Positions 1-7,327 of a DNA stretch of 11,939 bases are shown here, one piece after another (the first letter of the stretch is position 1; each line of letters begins with the position of its first letter). The position numbers and the translations under genes are program-made. The stretch is from JARRJY01 sp037388705 (GTDB lineage Bacteria; Pseudomonadota; Gammaproteobacteria; UBA6429; Thiohalophilaceae), in assembly GCA_037388705.1 (NCBI GenBank), contig JARRJY010000098.1, positions 1-11,939 of the forward strand. Reading direction: 5' to 3'. Under the pieces are notes generated by a model. The model saw nothing but the letters and a program-made list of their open reading frames with translations. It was not told where the DNA came from and searched no databases.

Positions 1-733
1 CCTTTTTTACAGCTCTAATGTCTTTTCGGGCACATTTATCTCATTAATAACACGTTTTGATGTTCATCAGCCATTCTGGTTAATTGATAAGGAAAATGCG
101 GCAGCCAGCGTGATTCTATTTACCGGTGGAAAAGGGCGAATTGACATTAATGAAAGCGGTATTGGTCGTGGTGGAAATTTCCTGGTGCGCAATCGTGAGA
201 AGTTTGCCCGGTACAGCCTGAATGTTGCGGTAATTGATGCCCCCACAGACCAGGAGAAACTCTTTTACTTTAGAACAACCGAGGAACACGCAGCTGATAT
301 CAAGGCAGTTATCAAGTACATGCGTGACAAGTATAAAAAACCGGTGTGGTTAGTTGGTACCAGCCGGGGGACTACCTCAGTTGCAAGTGTTGCATCCTGG
401 TTACAGGGTACAGATGGGCCAGACGGCATTGTTTTGACTGCAACAATATCACGAAATGGTAAAAAAGGTGAGTCAGTCAATGATGTAGCACTAAAAGATA
501 TCAATGTTCCGGTACTGTTCGTTCATAATTCAGACGATGAATGCAAAGTCTGCCCTCCTGGTGCAATCGGTTCAATTGCAGAACAGATGACTAACGCGAA
601 AATAAAAGAAATAAAGTTCTTTTCTGGTGGCTATACAGAAGGTCGCAAGTGTGGTCCGCAGAGTTATCACGGTTTCCTTGGTATTGAAGATGAGGTTGTA
701 CAATACATTGCTAGGTGGGTAAAAGCCCATTAA
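1..733 (+). CDS. Alpha/beta hydrolase, 5' end beyond window
   Basis: The reading frame is open from base 2 to the TAA at 731-733, so the start lies left of the window. A GTG at 110 is in frame, but the residues before it (ending in FWLIDKENAAAS) look like genuine protein leading into the first core strand VILFTGG, so I do not accept that start. The catalytic triad of the alpha/beta hydrolase fold is visible: nucleophile Ser in GTSRG (356-370, Ser codon 362-364), an acid in NSDDE (Asp codons 533-538), and His in SYHGF (codon 668-670). Cysteines in ECKVC and RKCG could form disulfides, which would suit an exported enzyme, but the N-terminus is missing and no signal peptide can be checked. The family resembles dienelactone-hydrolase-like and small serine esterases; the substrate is unknown. 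It ends at a strong terminator. Confidence 0.8.
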   Translation, partial: LFYSSNVFSGTFISLITRFDVHQPFWLIDKENAAASVILFTGGKGRIDINESGIGRGGNFLVRNREKFARYSLNVAVIDAPTDQEKLFYFRTTEEHAADIKAVIKYMRDKYKKPVWLVGTSRGTTSVASVASWLQGTDGPDGIVLTATISRNGKKGESVNDVALKDINVPVLFVHNSDDECKVCPPGAIGSIAEQMTNAKIKEIKFFSGGYTEGRKCGPQSYHGFLGIEDEVVQYIARWVKAH

Positions 734-736
734 ATG

Positions 737-763
737 AAAAGGCCACATTACAGTGGCCTTTTT
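737..763. terminator. Bidirectional rho-independent terminator
   Basis: The arm AAAAGGCCAC (737-746) pairs with GTGGCCTTTT (753-762) across the loop ATTACA, and a T run (759-763) follows. The A run at the other end gives a T tract when read on the minus strand. It can therefore end both the hydrolase transcript and the convergent small gene at 788-1216. Confidence 0.9.
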
Positions 764-787
764 AATTTTTAGTATTTGTAAATGCCA

Positions 788-1216
788 TTAAACAGATTTT
801 TTCATCTGATGTTTTGAGCGCATAAAGTAGGGTTTGAGATCTTTGGGTAAATCAATATATTCACCTAAAAGAACAATAACTTTTTCCACGTCGCCAACAA
901 GAATACGTTTTAACAGGCCAACCACGTTGGGATCTTCCAGGGCACTGCTGAAGTCACGCAGGATATAAACACCATAGTGGTTAACGGCATCAATGTGTTC
1001 AAGCAGATCTTTTGCATTCTGGGTGCGAGGGATTTTAATGTGTGCTGCCCCGATTCGATGTAACCCCTCGAAGTTTTGATTTAAGTAGATTGCCTTGTTA
1101 CTGAATCGACTAAGTTCGGTAAATAAATCAGCAACACGATCTGCATCATCTGTTTCGATACTGATTAGGCGATGCTTCATTTCAAGCATTTTTTCCAGTT
1201 GTTCCAGGTATGGCAT
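788..1216 (-). CDS. Small protein resembling Ycf46 N-terminal domain
   Basis: This is a 142-residue soluble protein with no signal peptide or membrane segment. It begins MPYLEQLEKMLEMKHRLISI and alternates predicted helices and hydrophobic strands: RLISIET, KAIYL, YGVYILRDF, KVIVLLGEYIDLPKDL. The order 'strand-ET...RV', then 'hydrophobic strand-DF', then 'VIVLL..YIDLP.DLKPY' recalls the non-catalytic N-terminal region of Ycf46-type AAA proteins. That region precedes the ATPase in those proteins; here no Walker A or B motif is present and the gene ends after the domain. This assignment comes from the pattern alone and is uncertain; the function is unknown. The ATG at 1216 has no clear Shine-Dalgarno sequence, but a TATAAT box lies about 35 bases upstream. 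The gene converges on the terminator at 737-763. Confidence 0.72.
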   Translation of the reverse strand: MPYLEQLEKMLEMKHRLISIETDDADRVADLFTELSRFSNKAIYLNQNFEGLHRIGAAHIKIPRTQNAKDLLEHIDAVNHYGVYILRDFSSALEDPNVVGLLKRILVGDVEKVIVLLGEYIDLPKDLKPYFMRSKHQMKKSV

Positions 1217-1248
1217 GGTTATACGGCCTGTATGGTTATTACAACCCT

Positions 1249-1277
1249 ATTATAGGGGGCAAGCATGCGGGATGCAG
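1249..1277 (-). promoter_or_regulatory. Candidate promoter for the gene at 788-1216
   Basis: On the minus strand a perfect TATAAT occupies 1254-1249, inside a 13-base palindrome of CCCTA, TTA, TAGGG (1245-1257). The -35 region at the usual spacing (about 1272-1277, CTGCAT) is poor. Transcription would begin near 1242 and give a leader of about 26 bases. The palindrome overlapping the -10 box could be a repressor site, but this is inference. Confidence 0.4.
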
Positions 1278-1599
1278 GTTTTGAGATGTGAATCAGTTCA
1301 TAATCCGGGATAAATCTTTCATTAGAACTGCTGGTCTGCGTTAAGAGTCCTGTCTTCACCCCCTTTGTCCTACCAGGCAAACTTTTTTGAGCTTTTGACA
1401 TATGTGCTTAAACATTGGGAGAGGTATATAGTTTATGGTTCAGGTATGTAAGTTATCCTGAATATTAGCAATTAATTATTTAAAGCCTTCCACTATGGTA
1501 AGTAATGTGTCAATTTTATAGCTTTATAGCGTCTTTATTTGCGTGTCACACAATAATTAAAATTGAACAAACAGCCACCAAACGGGTCAGAAAAAAATA

Positions 1600-1605
1600 A
1601 AGGGG
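1600..1605 (+). promoter_or_regulatory. Shine-Dalgarno for tandem thioredoxin gene
   Basis: AAGGGG lies seven bases before the ATG at 1613 and supports that start. It stands out because most genes in this window lack a recognisable Shine-Dalgarno sequence. Confidence 0.7.
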
Positions 1606-1612
1606 AAACAAA

Positions 1613-2650
1613 ATGCGTAGATTACCTGGCTTATTCATACCACTGATGCTCATATTTTCATCTGTGTTACAGGCAGCAGAAGAAGGGAAACTGGGTGAAG
1701 GAATGGTAAACCCCGGATACCATGAAAAACCTGACTGGTTTAAAGCTTCTTTCCTGGATATTCGGGAAGATATTGATGAAGCTAAAGCTGGGGGAAAACG
1801 GATTCTGCTTTATATGTACCAGGATGGTTGCCCTTATTGTGCAAAATTATTACAGGATAACTGGGGGCAACGTAGGCTGGCGGAGAAAACGCAGAAACAT
1901 TTTGATGTAGTTGCGGTGAATATGTGGGGTGACAGGGAAGTGGTTTCCCTGGATGGACAGACGATGACAGAGAAAAACTTCGCCCTTAAACGAAAAGTCA
2001 TGTTTACACCAACGCTTCTCTTCCTGGATGAAAAAGGTGACGTTGCTTTACGGGTAAACGGGTATTATGCACCGGCCAAGTTTGAGGCAGCACTTGATTA
2101 TGTGGCTGGTCACAATGAAAAGAAAATATCATTCCTTGACTATTATGCAAAAAAATCCCCGGTGCCAGTTGCCGGAAAGCTTCATGCTCAACCCTTTATT
2201 CTGAAACAACCCTATGCACTGGATCAGTTGATAAAAAAAGATAAGCCGTTACTGGTGTTGTTCGAGCAGAAAAAATGTCGTGATTGCGATGAGTTGCATA
2301 ACGATATTTTAAAACGTAAAGAGACAGTGGATGAGATCAGCAAGTTTAACGTTGTCCGTATGGACATCTGGGGTAAAGACAAGATTATTGCGCCATCCGG
2401 CAAACAAATGACCATGAAGGACTTTGCCAGGCAATTAAACGTAATGCATGTTCCTTCAATGGTGTTTTTTGACGGGGGAGTTAAGGATGTATATCGAACC
2501 GAGGCTTATCTAAAAGCATTTCATACCCAGTCCGTGATGGATTTTGTTTCATCAGGTGAATATAAAACAGAACCCAGTATGCAACGTTTCATTCAAAGAC
2601 GTGCTGAGAAACTTGAAGCGAAGGGTATTCATGTCGATTTGATGAAGTAA
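1613..2650 (+). CDS. Exported tandem-thioredoxin-domain protein (SoxW-like)
   Basis: The 345-residue protein starts with a signal peptide: MRR, hydrophobic residues about 5-19, likely cleavage after LQA near residue 21. Two thioredoxin-fold domains follow. The first has the redox motif CPYC (73-76) and a cis-proline in FTPT (P133); the second has CRDC (222-225) and a cis-proline in HVPS (P281). The halves resemble each other around the motif 'WG(D/K)...G(K/Q)xMTxK(N/D)FAxxxxVMxxP', so the gene probably arose by internal duplication. The closest known types are SoxW-like and thioredoxin-fold periplasmic thiol-disulfide proteins, acting as reductants or chaperones for exported proteins; no sox gene is in the window, so partners are unknown. 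A good Shine-Dalgarno supports the start. The gene stands alone and ends at a terminator shared with yciK. Confidence 0.85.
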   Translation: MRRLPGLFIPLMLIFSSVLQAAEEGKLGEGMVNPGYHEKPDWFKASFLDIREDIDEAKAGGKRILLYMYQDGCPYCAKLLQDNWGQRRLAEKTQKHFDVVAVNMWGDREVVSLDGQTMTEKNFALKRKVMFTPTLLFLDEKGDVALRVNGYYAPAKFEAALDYVAGHNEKKISFLDYYAKKSPVPVAGKLHAQPFILKQPYALDQLIKKDKPLLVLFEQKKCRDCDELHNDILKRKETVDEISKFNVVRMDIWGKDKIIAPSGKQMTMKDFARQLNVMHVPSMVFFDGGVKDVYRTEAYLKAFHTQSVMDFVSSGEYKTEPSMQRFIQRRAEKLEAKGIHVDLMK

Positions 2651-2676
2651 TCTGGATGGCTAAGTTAATAGAAAAG

Positions 2677-2698
2677 GCAGGATCAAGTCCTGCTTTTT
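2677..2698. terminator. Bidirectional terminator overlapping yciK stop
   Basis: GCAGGA (2677-2682) pairs with TCCTGC (2688-2693) around the loop TCAAG, followed by TTTTT (2694-2698). The A run at 2672-2675 supplies a T tract on the other strand. The plus-strand T run overlaps the TAA of yciK (2699-2697), so a minus-strand transcript forms the hairpin immediately after its stop codon. Confidence 0.85.
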
Positions 2699-3449
2699 AG
2701 ACATGAAAGATCTGACCGGTGATATTATTACTGTCTGGTCCCATTAGATATAAATAAGTTGTCATGATTTCTTCCGGGCTAGGCACGGTATTTGGATCTT
2801 CACCAGGATAAGCTAAAGCGCGCATCCGGGTGCGTACCCGACCCGGGTCGATGCTGTTTACGCGTATCGAGGTGTTATTTTCCAGTTCGTCAGCCAGTAT
2901 TTCCATCAGGTTATCCTGCCCGGCTTTTGATACGCCATATGCGCCCCAGTAGGCGCGTCCCTTGTGCGCAACGCTGGAACTGGTAAAGAGAATACGGGCA
3001 TCATCTGATTTGTTTAACAAGGAAACGCAGGCACGGCTTAACAGGAAAGGGGCAGTCAGGTTTATCTGCAGGACCTGGGCCCATAGCTTTAAATCATATT
3101 GTTGAATGGGAGTGAGTGCCCCCAGGAATGCTGCGTTATGAAGTAACCCATCCAGTCGGCCAAATTCTTTTTCAATACTGTTTGCGACCATCAGGTAATC
3201 ATCATAGGTTGCTCCTTCAAGATCGATTGGAATGATGGCAGGTTGTGGAAGGCCGGCACTGACAATTTCGTCATAGACTTTTTCAAGTTTGGCAGTGGTT
3301 CGACCGGATAAGATAACCGTTGCACCATGTTGTGCGTATGTTTTGGCCACAGTAGCGCCTATACCATCACCTGCACCAGTGATCAGGATAATACGATCTT
3401 TCAACAAATCATCAGGCACCTGATAATTTTCAATTGTCTGTAATTTCAT
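2697..3449 (-). CDS. yciK: YciK-family short-chain dehydrogenase/reductase
   Basis: The 250-residue length matches the YciK family. The classical SDR features are present: the nucleotide-binding motif TGAGDGIG (24-31), HNAA (104-107) in place of NNAG, N130, serines at 157-159, and the catalytic YGVSK (Y171, K175). R50 after the second strand (LSGRT) suggests a preference for NADP(H); this is inference. The physiological substrate of YciK proteins is not established. In pseudomonads a yciK-like gene follows ubiG and the Gph/MupP phosphatase. Here it lies on the same strand as those genes, but hpnCDE, cysC, a small gene and rmuC come between. No clear terminator separates hpnE from yciK, so read-through across the 116-base spacer is possible. 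The ATG at 3449 has no Shine-Dalgarno. Confidence 0.88.
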   Translation of the reverse strand: MKLQTIENYQVPDDLLKDRIILITGAGDGIGATVAKTYAQHGATVILSGRTTAKLEKVYDEIVSAGLPQPAIIPIDLEGATYDDYLMVANSIEKEFGRLDGLLHNAAFLGALTPIQQYDLKLWAQVLQINLTAPFLLSRACVSLLNKSDDARILFTSSSVAHKGRAYWGAYGVSKAGQDNLMEILADELENNTSIRVNSIDPGRVRTRMRALAYPGEDPNTVPSPEEIMTTYLYLMGPDSNNITGQIFHV

Positions 3450-3565
3450 AATTGATAAATACTCTTACTTGGTGATTAGGAACTGACAACGATGGTTAAC
3501 AGCCAAAGCCGGGCTTATTTTATCAAATATGGGTATGTATTTATAAGAAAAATATCAGTTCGCTG

Positions 3566-4888
3566 TTATCGGTAGAGTTCGATGAGCAAATTTGCACAGG
3601 ATACGGCGCTGCTAACAGCACCCTCCAGGGTGGCGGGGTAACCCGTATCTGTATAATCGCCGGCAAACCAAAGACCGTGGTAACTGCTCTGGTTTTCCGG
3701 GCGAATAAACTCAACATCTGTATCAGAACGGAAAGTTGCACGTTTTTCCCGGATCGTTAACCGGCTGTTGGCTTTAGGCCAGGCAGGAAAAATATTGGCA
3801 ATTTCCTTTTCAACCAGGAGTGCCAGTTGGTCACGTTCCAGTTTCATATGCGGGCCGCTACTACTGATTACGACAGCCATAAGGCCAGGTTGGCCACAAT
3901 AACGCCTGTCAACGATCCACTGCGAGTAGGTTCCCAGTAATCCTATCATTGGCTGGGAGAGCTGGATGTTAGCAGGGTATTGTAAATAGACAGTCGTAAT
4001 CGGCTCGTAGTTGAACTGTCGAAATTGATCGGCAAGGTTACCGAGTTGATAGTTTGATGCCAACAACCCTTCAACTTGATGAGGTGGAATTGTTAGTATT
4101 ACCTCATCTGTTTTAATCCCCTTGTCACCAAAACGTATACCCTTGATTCGGTTGTTTTCCGTGACAAGTTCGGTGGCACGTGTGTTCAGGAATACCTTGC
4201 CACCATGTCGTTCGATGTACTTGATGCATGGTTCAACATAAAGTTTTGACAAGGTTTTTCTGGGGTACAGCAAATCACTATATTTCTTTTTATATAAGAA
4301 ACTGTCTTTTAAAACTCTCAGGAAGATCCGTGCTGATGCTTTTGCTACAGGTGTGTTGAGAATGGCCAGGCAAAGTGGTTCCCAGAGAATCTTTATTAAC
4401 TCTTCATCCTGACCATGTTTTCCCAGCCAGTCCTGAACAGTACGTTGTTCAGCAATAGAGTTGGGATTGGAAAGAAGTTGCAGGCTGAGTCGGGTGATTT
4501 GTATGCGATGTTTAATGGCTATTCCAGTTTTACCAAATAATCCTGTTAACAGATTCAGTGGTGCAGGTAACTGGGTTGCCCGAAGCAGGTATTGTTTGTT
4601 TTGTTTATTGACGAGTTGCAAATGTAGTGGAAGGCGTTCAAATGCTTCTTCTAAATCTACGCCGGCAGTTTCGAGTACGTGCAGAACATTTTTATAGGCT
4701 CCGGTAAGTATGTGTTGTCCATTATCGAGTGAAATATTGCGTAGCGGGATGTCTCTTGCTCTTCCGCCAGGCTGGGGAGCAGCTTCAAAAACGTTGACCG
4801 GAATACCGGACTGGGTGAGTTTCACAGCCGCGGCAAGGCCAGCCCAGCCGGCACCAACAATTGTAATGGGTGAAGTATTATTTGCCAT
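3566..4888 (-). CDS. hpnE: Hydroxysqualene dehydroxylase HpnE
   Basis: HpnE is an FAD-dependent amine-oxidase-type flavoenzyme that reduces hydroxysqualene to squalene, the last step of the HpnCDE route. The 440-residue protein opens with the Rossmann dinucleotide motif GAGWAG (12-17), then E35 at the end of the second strand and GGRAR (41-45). It closes with the family's second flavin-contact region, FAGDYTDTGYPATLEGAV (408-425). The gene lies 16 bases downstream of hpnD and is the third gene of the cassette. The family also includes phytoene-desaturase-like enzymes, but adjacency to hpnC and hpnD favours HpnE. The ATG at 4888 has no Shine-Dalgarno, so translation may depend on coupling to hpnD. 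Confidence 0.92.
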   Translation of the reverse strand: MANNTSPITIVGAGWAGLAAAVKLTQSGIPVNVFEAAPQPGGRARDIPLRNISLDNGQHILTGAYKNVLHVLETAGVDLEEAFERLPLHLQLVNKQNKQYLLRATQLPAPLNLLTGLFGKTGIAIKHRIQITRLSLQLLSNPNSIAEQRTVQDWLGKHGQDEELIKILWEPLCLAILNTPVAKASARIFLRVLKDSFLYKKKYSDLLYPRKTLSKLYVEPCIKYIERHGGKVFLNTRATELVTENNRIKGIRFGDKGIKTDEVILTIPPHQVEGLLASNYQLGNLADQFRQFNYEPITTVYLQYPANIQLSQPMIGLLGTYSQWIVDRRYCGQPGLMAVVISSSGPHMKLERDQLALLVEKEIANIFPAWPKANSRLTIREKRATFRSDTDVEFIRPENQSSYHGLWFAGDYTDTGYPATLEGAVSSAVSCANLLIELYR

Positions 4889-4904
4889 CTGAAAGAAATT
4901 TTAG

Positions 4905-5759
4905 CTAGTTAAACAGCTTTCGCCATAATTCTTTGGTTATACAGCTTAATGCTAACCAGATTTTACGTAATGGAGTGAGAACTACTCGATGTTTCAATAC
5001 GGAAAAGCCATCAGTTTTAACTTCTTCAAGGGTACCACGGTAGATGGCTGCCATGATAAGACCGCAACGCTGTGAGTAGCGGTCTTTTTCGGGGAGGAAA
5101 TCAAAAGCTTTTCGATAAAATCCTTGTGCACGTTGATACTCGTAATCTAGCAATTTTCTGAATTGTTCGTTATCCTCCAGCTTAAGGATATTGTCTCGAG
5201 TCAGTTTAAAGTGTTTTATGTCATCATCGGGAAGGTATACACGCCCCCGAGTAGCATCCTCATGCACATCACGAATGATATTGGTCAATTGAAAGGCCAT
5301 GCCAAGATTATGTGCGTATTTTAACGTTGCCCGGTCTTGGTAACCAAAAATTTCAGCTGATAACAAGCCCACTACACTGGCAACCCGGTAACAGTACAGG
5401 CTTAGTTCCTCAAAGGTTTCGTAATGATGCTTTTCCAGATCCATTTGCATTCCATCTATGATTTCCTGGAAATATTCTTCAGCCAGATCATAGCTCTTGA
5501 TATGCGGTAACAGGGCCTTTGTAACCGGGTGATGGGGATCTTCATTAAATAGGTTGCTGATTTCATCACGCCACCATTGCAACTTCACGCGCGCCACATT
5601 CTCATCTATTCCTGAATCAACAATATCATCCACTTCCCGACAAAAAGCATATAGCGCGGTGATGGCTTTGCGTTGTTGTTTGTTAAGAAAGAAAAAACTG
5701 TAATAGAAGCTGGAACCACTATTTGCAGTTTTATCCTGGCAGTATTCTTCGGGTGTCAT
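4905..5759 (-). CDS. hpnD: Presqualene diphosphate synthase HpnD
   Basis: HpnD condenses two farnesyl diphosphates into presqualene diphosphate. The 284-residue protein has both aspartate-rich motifs of the squalene/phytoene synthase family: DDIVD (44-48) and DVHED (164-168), which hold the Mg-diphosphates. Other conserved stretches are LYAFCREVDD, GMQMDLE (103-109) and FQLTNIIRD. It starts 12 bases after the hpnC stop and ends 16 bases before hpnE, so the three genes very likely form one transcript. HpnD and HpnC are paralogues; I separate them by the HpnD-like 'FYYSFFFLNKQQRKAI...FCREVDD' start and by the usual C-D-E gene order. Confidence 0.92.
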   Translation of the reverse strand: MTPEEYCQDKTANSGSSFYYSFFFLNKQQRKAITALYAFCREVDDIVDSGIDENVARVKLQWWRDEISNLFNEDPHHPVTKALLPHIKSYDLAEEYFQEIIDGMQMDLEKHHYETFEELSLYCYRVASVVGLLSAEIFGYQDRATLKYAHNLGMAFQLTNIIRDVHEDATRGRVYLPDDDIKHFKLTRDNILKLEDNEQFRKLLDYEYQRAQGFYRKAFDFLPEKDRYSQRCGLIMAAIYRGTLEEVKTDGFSVLKHRVVLTPLRKIWLALSCITKELWRKLFN

Positions 5760-5771
5760 CGTTGGCTAATA

Positions 5772-6584
5772 TTATATTGCAAACAGGGCTTTCCAGCTCA
5801 TCCAGATGATATCTTTTTTGTTAAGACGTGGCCGGGCAAAGACATTATGCGTGTTTTCACCAAGTTTTTCAATGCGCCCCTTTAGTGTTCTGCCCAGGGG
5901 GGCTCCTGCATTAAGCAACTTCAAGGCGCGCTGAAGTTGAAATCGCACTAGGTTCTGCATGTTAAAATTACTGGTACGGTTTTTTATATCCGCTTCTGTA
6001 ACATTGAATTTTTCCATTTCATCCTGTGGCAAATAGATTCGATTGTTCTCTTCAAAATCCTGGCTGATGTCCTGGTAAAAGTTAATCAACTGCAGGGCGC
6101 TGCAAATGGCATCGGACTGGGTCATGCTACGTTCATCGGTTTCGCCATACAGGTGCAGCAACAGCCGGCCCACGGGGTTGGCAGAGAAGCGGCAATATTC
6201 CATTACTTCACCAAAATTGGCATAGCGTTTTTTTGTTACATCCTGTTTGAAAGCAGTTAACAGGTCCCGGAAGAGCTGCACAGGAATATCATGCCTTTTA
6301 ATGACATCGGAAAGGGCGATAAAGATCGGGTGGTTAATATCATTACCAGAATGAATCCTGGTTAATAATTCGTCATATTCTTCGAGTTTTGTCAGGCGTT
6401 GCTGTTCTTCAAGATCACCTTCATCTGCAAAGTCATCAGCAGTACGTGCAAAGGCATAGATTACGCTGATCGGGCGGCGGTATCTTTTTGGCAAGAACCA
6501 GGAAGCCACCGGGAAGTTTTCATAATGACTCCGCGTGATTTCAAGGCAGTACTCGTAGGCTTGTGTCAGGCTTGGTTGTTTCAT
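5772..6584 (-). CDS. hpnC: Hydroxysqualene synthase HpnC
   Basis: HpnC converts presqualene diphosphate to hydroxysqualene in the three-enzyme bacterial squalene route. The 270-residue protein has the two family motifs DDFAD (50-54) and DISQD (172-176), with FARTADDFADEG and YCRFSANPVGRLL (130-142) as further signatures. It is the first gene of the cassette and is divergent from cysC across 105 bases. The ATG at 6584 has no visible Shine-Dalgarno. Squalene may feed hopanoid synthesis, but no squalene-hopene cyclase gene is in view, so the end product cannot be stated from this window. Confidence 0.92.
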   Translation of the reverse strand: MKQPSLTQAYEYCLEITRSHYENFPVASWFLPKRYRRPISVIYAFARTADDFADEGDLEEQQRLTKLEEYDELLTRIHSGNDINHPIFIALSDVIKRHDIPVQLFRDLLTAFKQDVTKKRYANFGEVMEYCRFSANPVGRLLLHLYGETDERSMTQSDAICSALQLINFYQDISQDFEENNRIYLPQDEMEKFNVTEADIKNRTSNFNMQNLVRFQLQRALKLLNAGAPLGRTLKGRIEKLGENTHNVFARPRLNKKDIIWMSWKALFAI

Positions 6585-6613
6585 GAGCGAGAAGATTTAA
6601 AATAACAATTTCT

Positions 6614-6646
6614 ACTGAATGTAAGCTCGTACATAGAAAATTCAGT
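6614..6646. repeat. Inverted repeat in the hpnC-cysC divergent region
   Basis: ACTGAAT (6614-6620) and ATTCAGT (6640-6646) are perfect 7-base inverted arms with a 19-base spacer. Inside them lies ATGT/ACAT (6619-6622 and 6631-6634). The right arm abuts a TATAAT box, so the element covers the expected -35 region for cysC. It could be an operator acting on both divergent transcripts, but no known regulator site is recognised. Confidence 0.4.
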
Positions 6647-6652
6647 TATAAT
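6647..6652 (+). promoter_or_regulatory. Candidate -10 box for cysC
   Basis: A perfect TATAAT lies 37 bases before the cysC ATG, which would give a leader of about 30 bases. The -35 hexamer at normal spacing (near 6624-6629) has little resemblance to TTGACA, so an activator may be needed. Confidence 0.45.
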
Positions 6653-6689
6653 CTGTGTGCTAAGAATTTGAAGTGGCAATCGAAATATT

Positions 6690-7310
6690 ATGGATAAGAA
6701 CAAGAAAACTCTCAAAAGCCCCAATGCTGTCTGGCATCATGCCACAATTACACGTGAACATCACGAGAAACTTAATGGACACAAGGGTGTAATTCTCTGG
6801 TTCACCGGGCTTTCCGGGGCAGGTAAATCAACACTGGCTCACGCAGTTGAAGAAAAGCTGTATGAAATGAAGTGTCATACACGGGTTCTGGATGGTGATA
6901 ATGTTCGTCATGGCCTGTGTGGGGATTTGACATTCTCGGAGGAAGACCGCAAGGAAAACATACGGCGTATAGGGGAAATGTCCAAGCTATTTCTGGAATC
7001 AGGAGTTATTACCTTAACAGCATTTATTTCCCCTTTTAAATCAGATAGAAATTTTGTCCGTAACCTGGTTGCTCACGGTGATTTCCTGGAGGTGTATTGT
7101 AATGCTTCACTGGAGGTTTGTGAAAAGCGTGATGTCAAAGGCATGTATAAAAAAGCAAGGGAAGGTTTGATTAATAATTACACAGGAATTTCCTCACCTT
7201 ACGAAGAACCAGTTAACCCGGAGTTGATAGTCAATACCGGACAGGATACATTAGAAAAAAGTGTAAATGACGTGATAGGTTTGTTGAGATCACGAAGTAT
7301 CATCAATTAA
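6690..7310 (+). CDS. cysC: Adenylyl-sulfate (APS) kinase CysC
   Basis: CysC phosphorylates APS with ATP to give PAPS, the activated sulfate for assimilation or for sulfotransferases. The 206-residue length is normal for a stand-alone enzyme. The P-loop GLSGAGKST (40-48), LDGDNVRHGL (67-76), EDRKENIRRIGE (85-96) and the active-site serine in FISPF (S114) are all present. Usually cysC sits with cysN and cysD (ATP sulfurylase) or is fused to cysN; here neither is nearby. Divergent hpnC and a downstream small membrane-protein gene (17 bases away) are its neighbours. The ATG at 6690 lacks a Shine-Dalgarno, but a TATAAT box lies upstream. Confidence 0.95.
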   Translation: MDKNKKTLKSPNAVWHHATITREHHEKLNGHKGVILWFTGLSGAGKSTLAHAVEEKLYEMKCHTRVLDGDNVRHGLCGDLTFSEEDRKENIRRIGEMSKLFLESGVITLTAFISPFKSDRNFVRNLVAHGDFLEVYCNASLEVCEKRDVKGMYKKAREGLINNYTGISSPYEEPVNPELIVNTGQDTLEKSVNDVIGLLRSRSIIN

Positions 7311-7316
7311 ATTGTT

Positions 7317-7323
7317 AAGGTGA
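7317..7323 (+). promoter_or_regulatory. Shine-Dalgarno for small membrane protein
   Basis: AAGGTGA ends four bases before the ATG at 7328. A strong ribosome site at the right distance is the main evidence that this short frame is translated. Confidence 0.7.
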
Positions 7324-7327
7324 ACGC

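Larger units (their letters stand above)
1217..1612. other. Gene-poor intergenic region, 396 bases
   Basis: This stretch separates divergent genes. Its left third holds the candidate minus-strand promoter and a 60-codon minus-strand frame (1219-1401) that I do not accept as a gene. The right part (about 1430-1600) is AT-rich and must contain the promoter for the thioredoxin gene. I could not pick a convincing -35/-10 pair there. A short palindrome GTGTCACAC (1543-1551) is the only other structure noticed. Confidence 0.6.

Noticed and set aside
110..733. GTG at 110 as start of the alpha/beta hydrolase
   Set aside because: The same frame is open back to base 2 and encodes plausible hydrolase sequence before the first core strand, so the true start is left of the window.
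1219..1401. 60-codon minus-strand frame ending two bases before the ATG of the gene at 788-1216
   Set aside because: It has no Shine-Dalgarno or recognisable domain, its composition is unconvincing, and the likely promoter of the next gene (TATAAT at 1254-1249) lies inside it. Conservation in relatives would be needed to revive it.
1543..1551. Short palindrome GTGTCACAC upstream of the tandem thioredoxin gene
   Set aside because: Nine bases in an AT-rich region are expected by chance, and no promoter could be placed near it.
3515..3532. Possible terminator AAGC-CGG-GCTT followed by ATTTTAT between hpnE and yciK
   Set aside because: The stem is only four base pairs, the T tract is broken, and it faces plus although both flanking genes are on minus.
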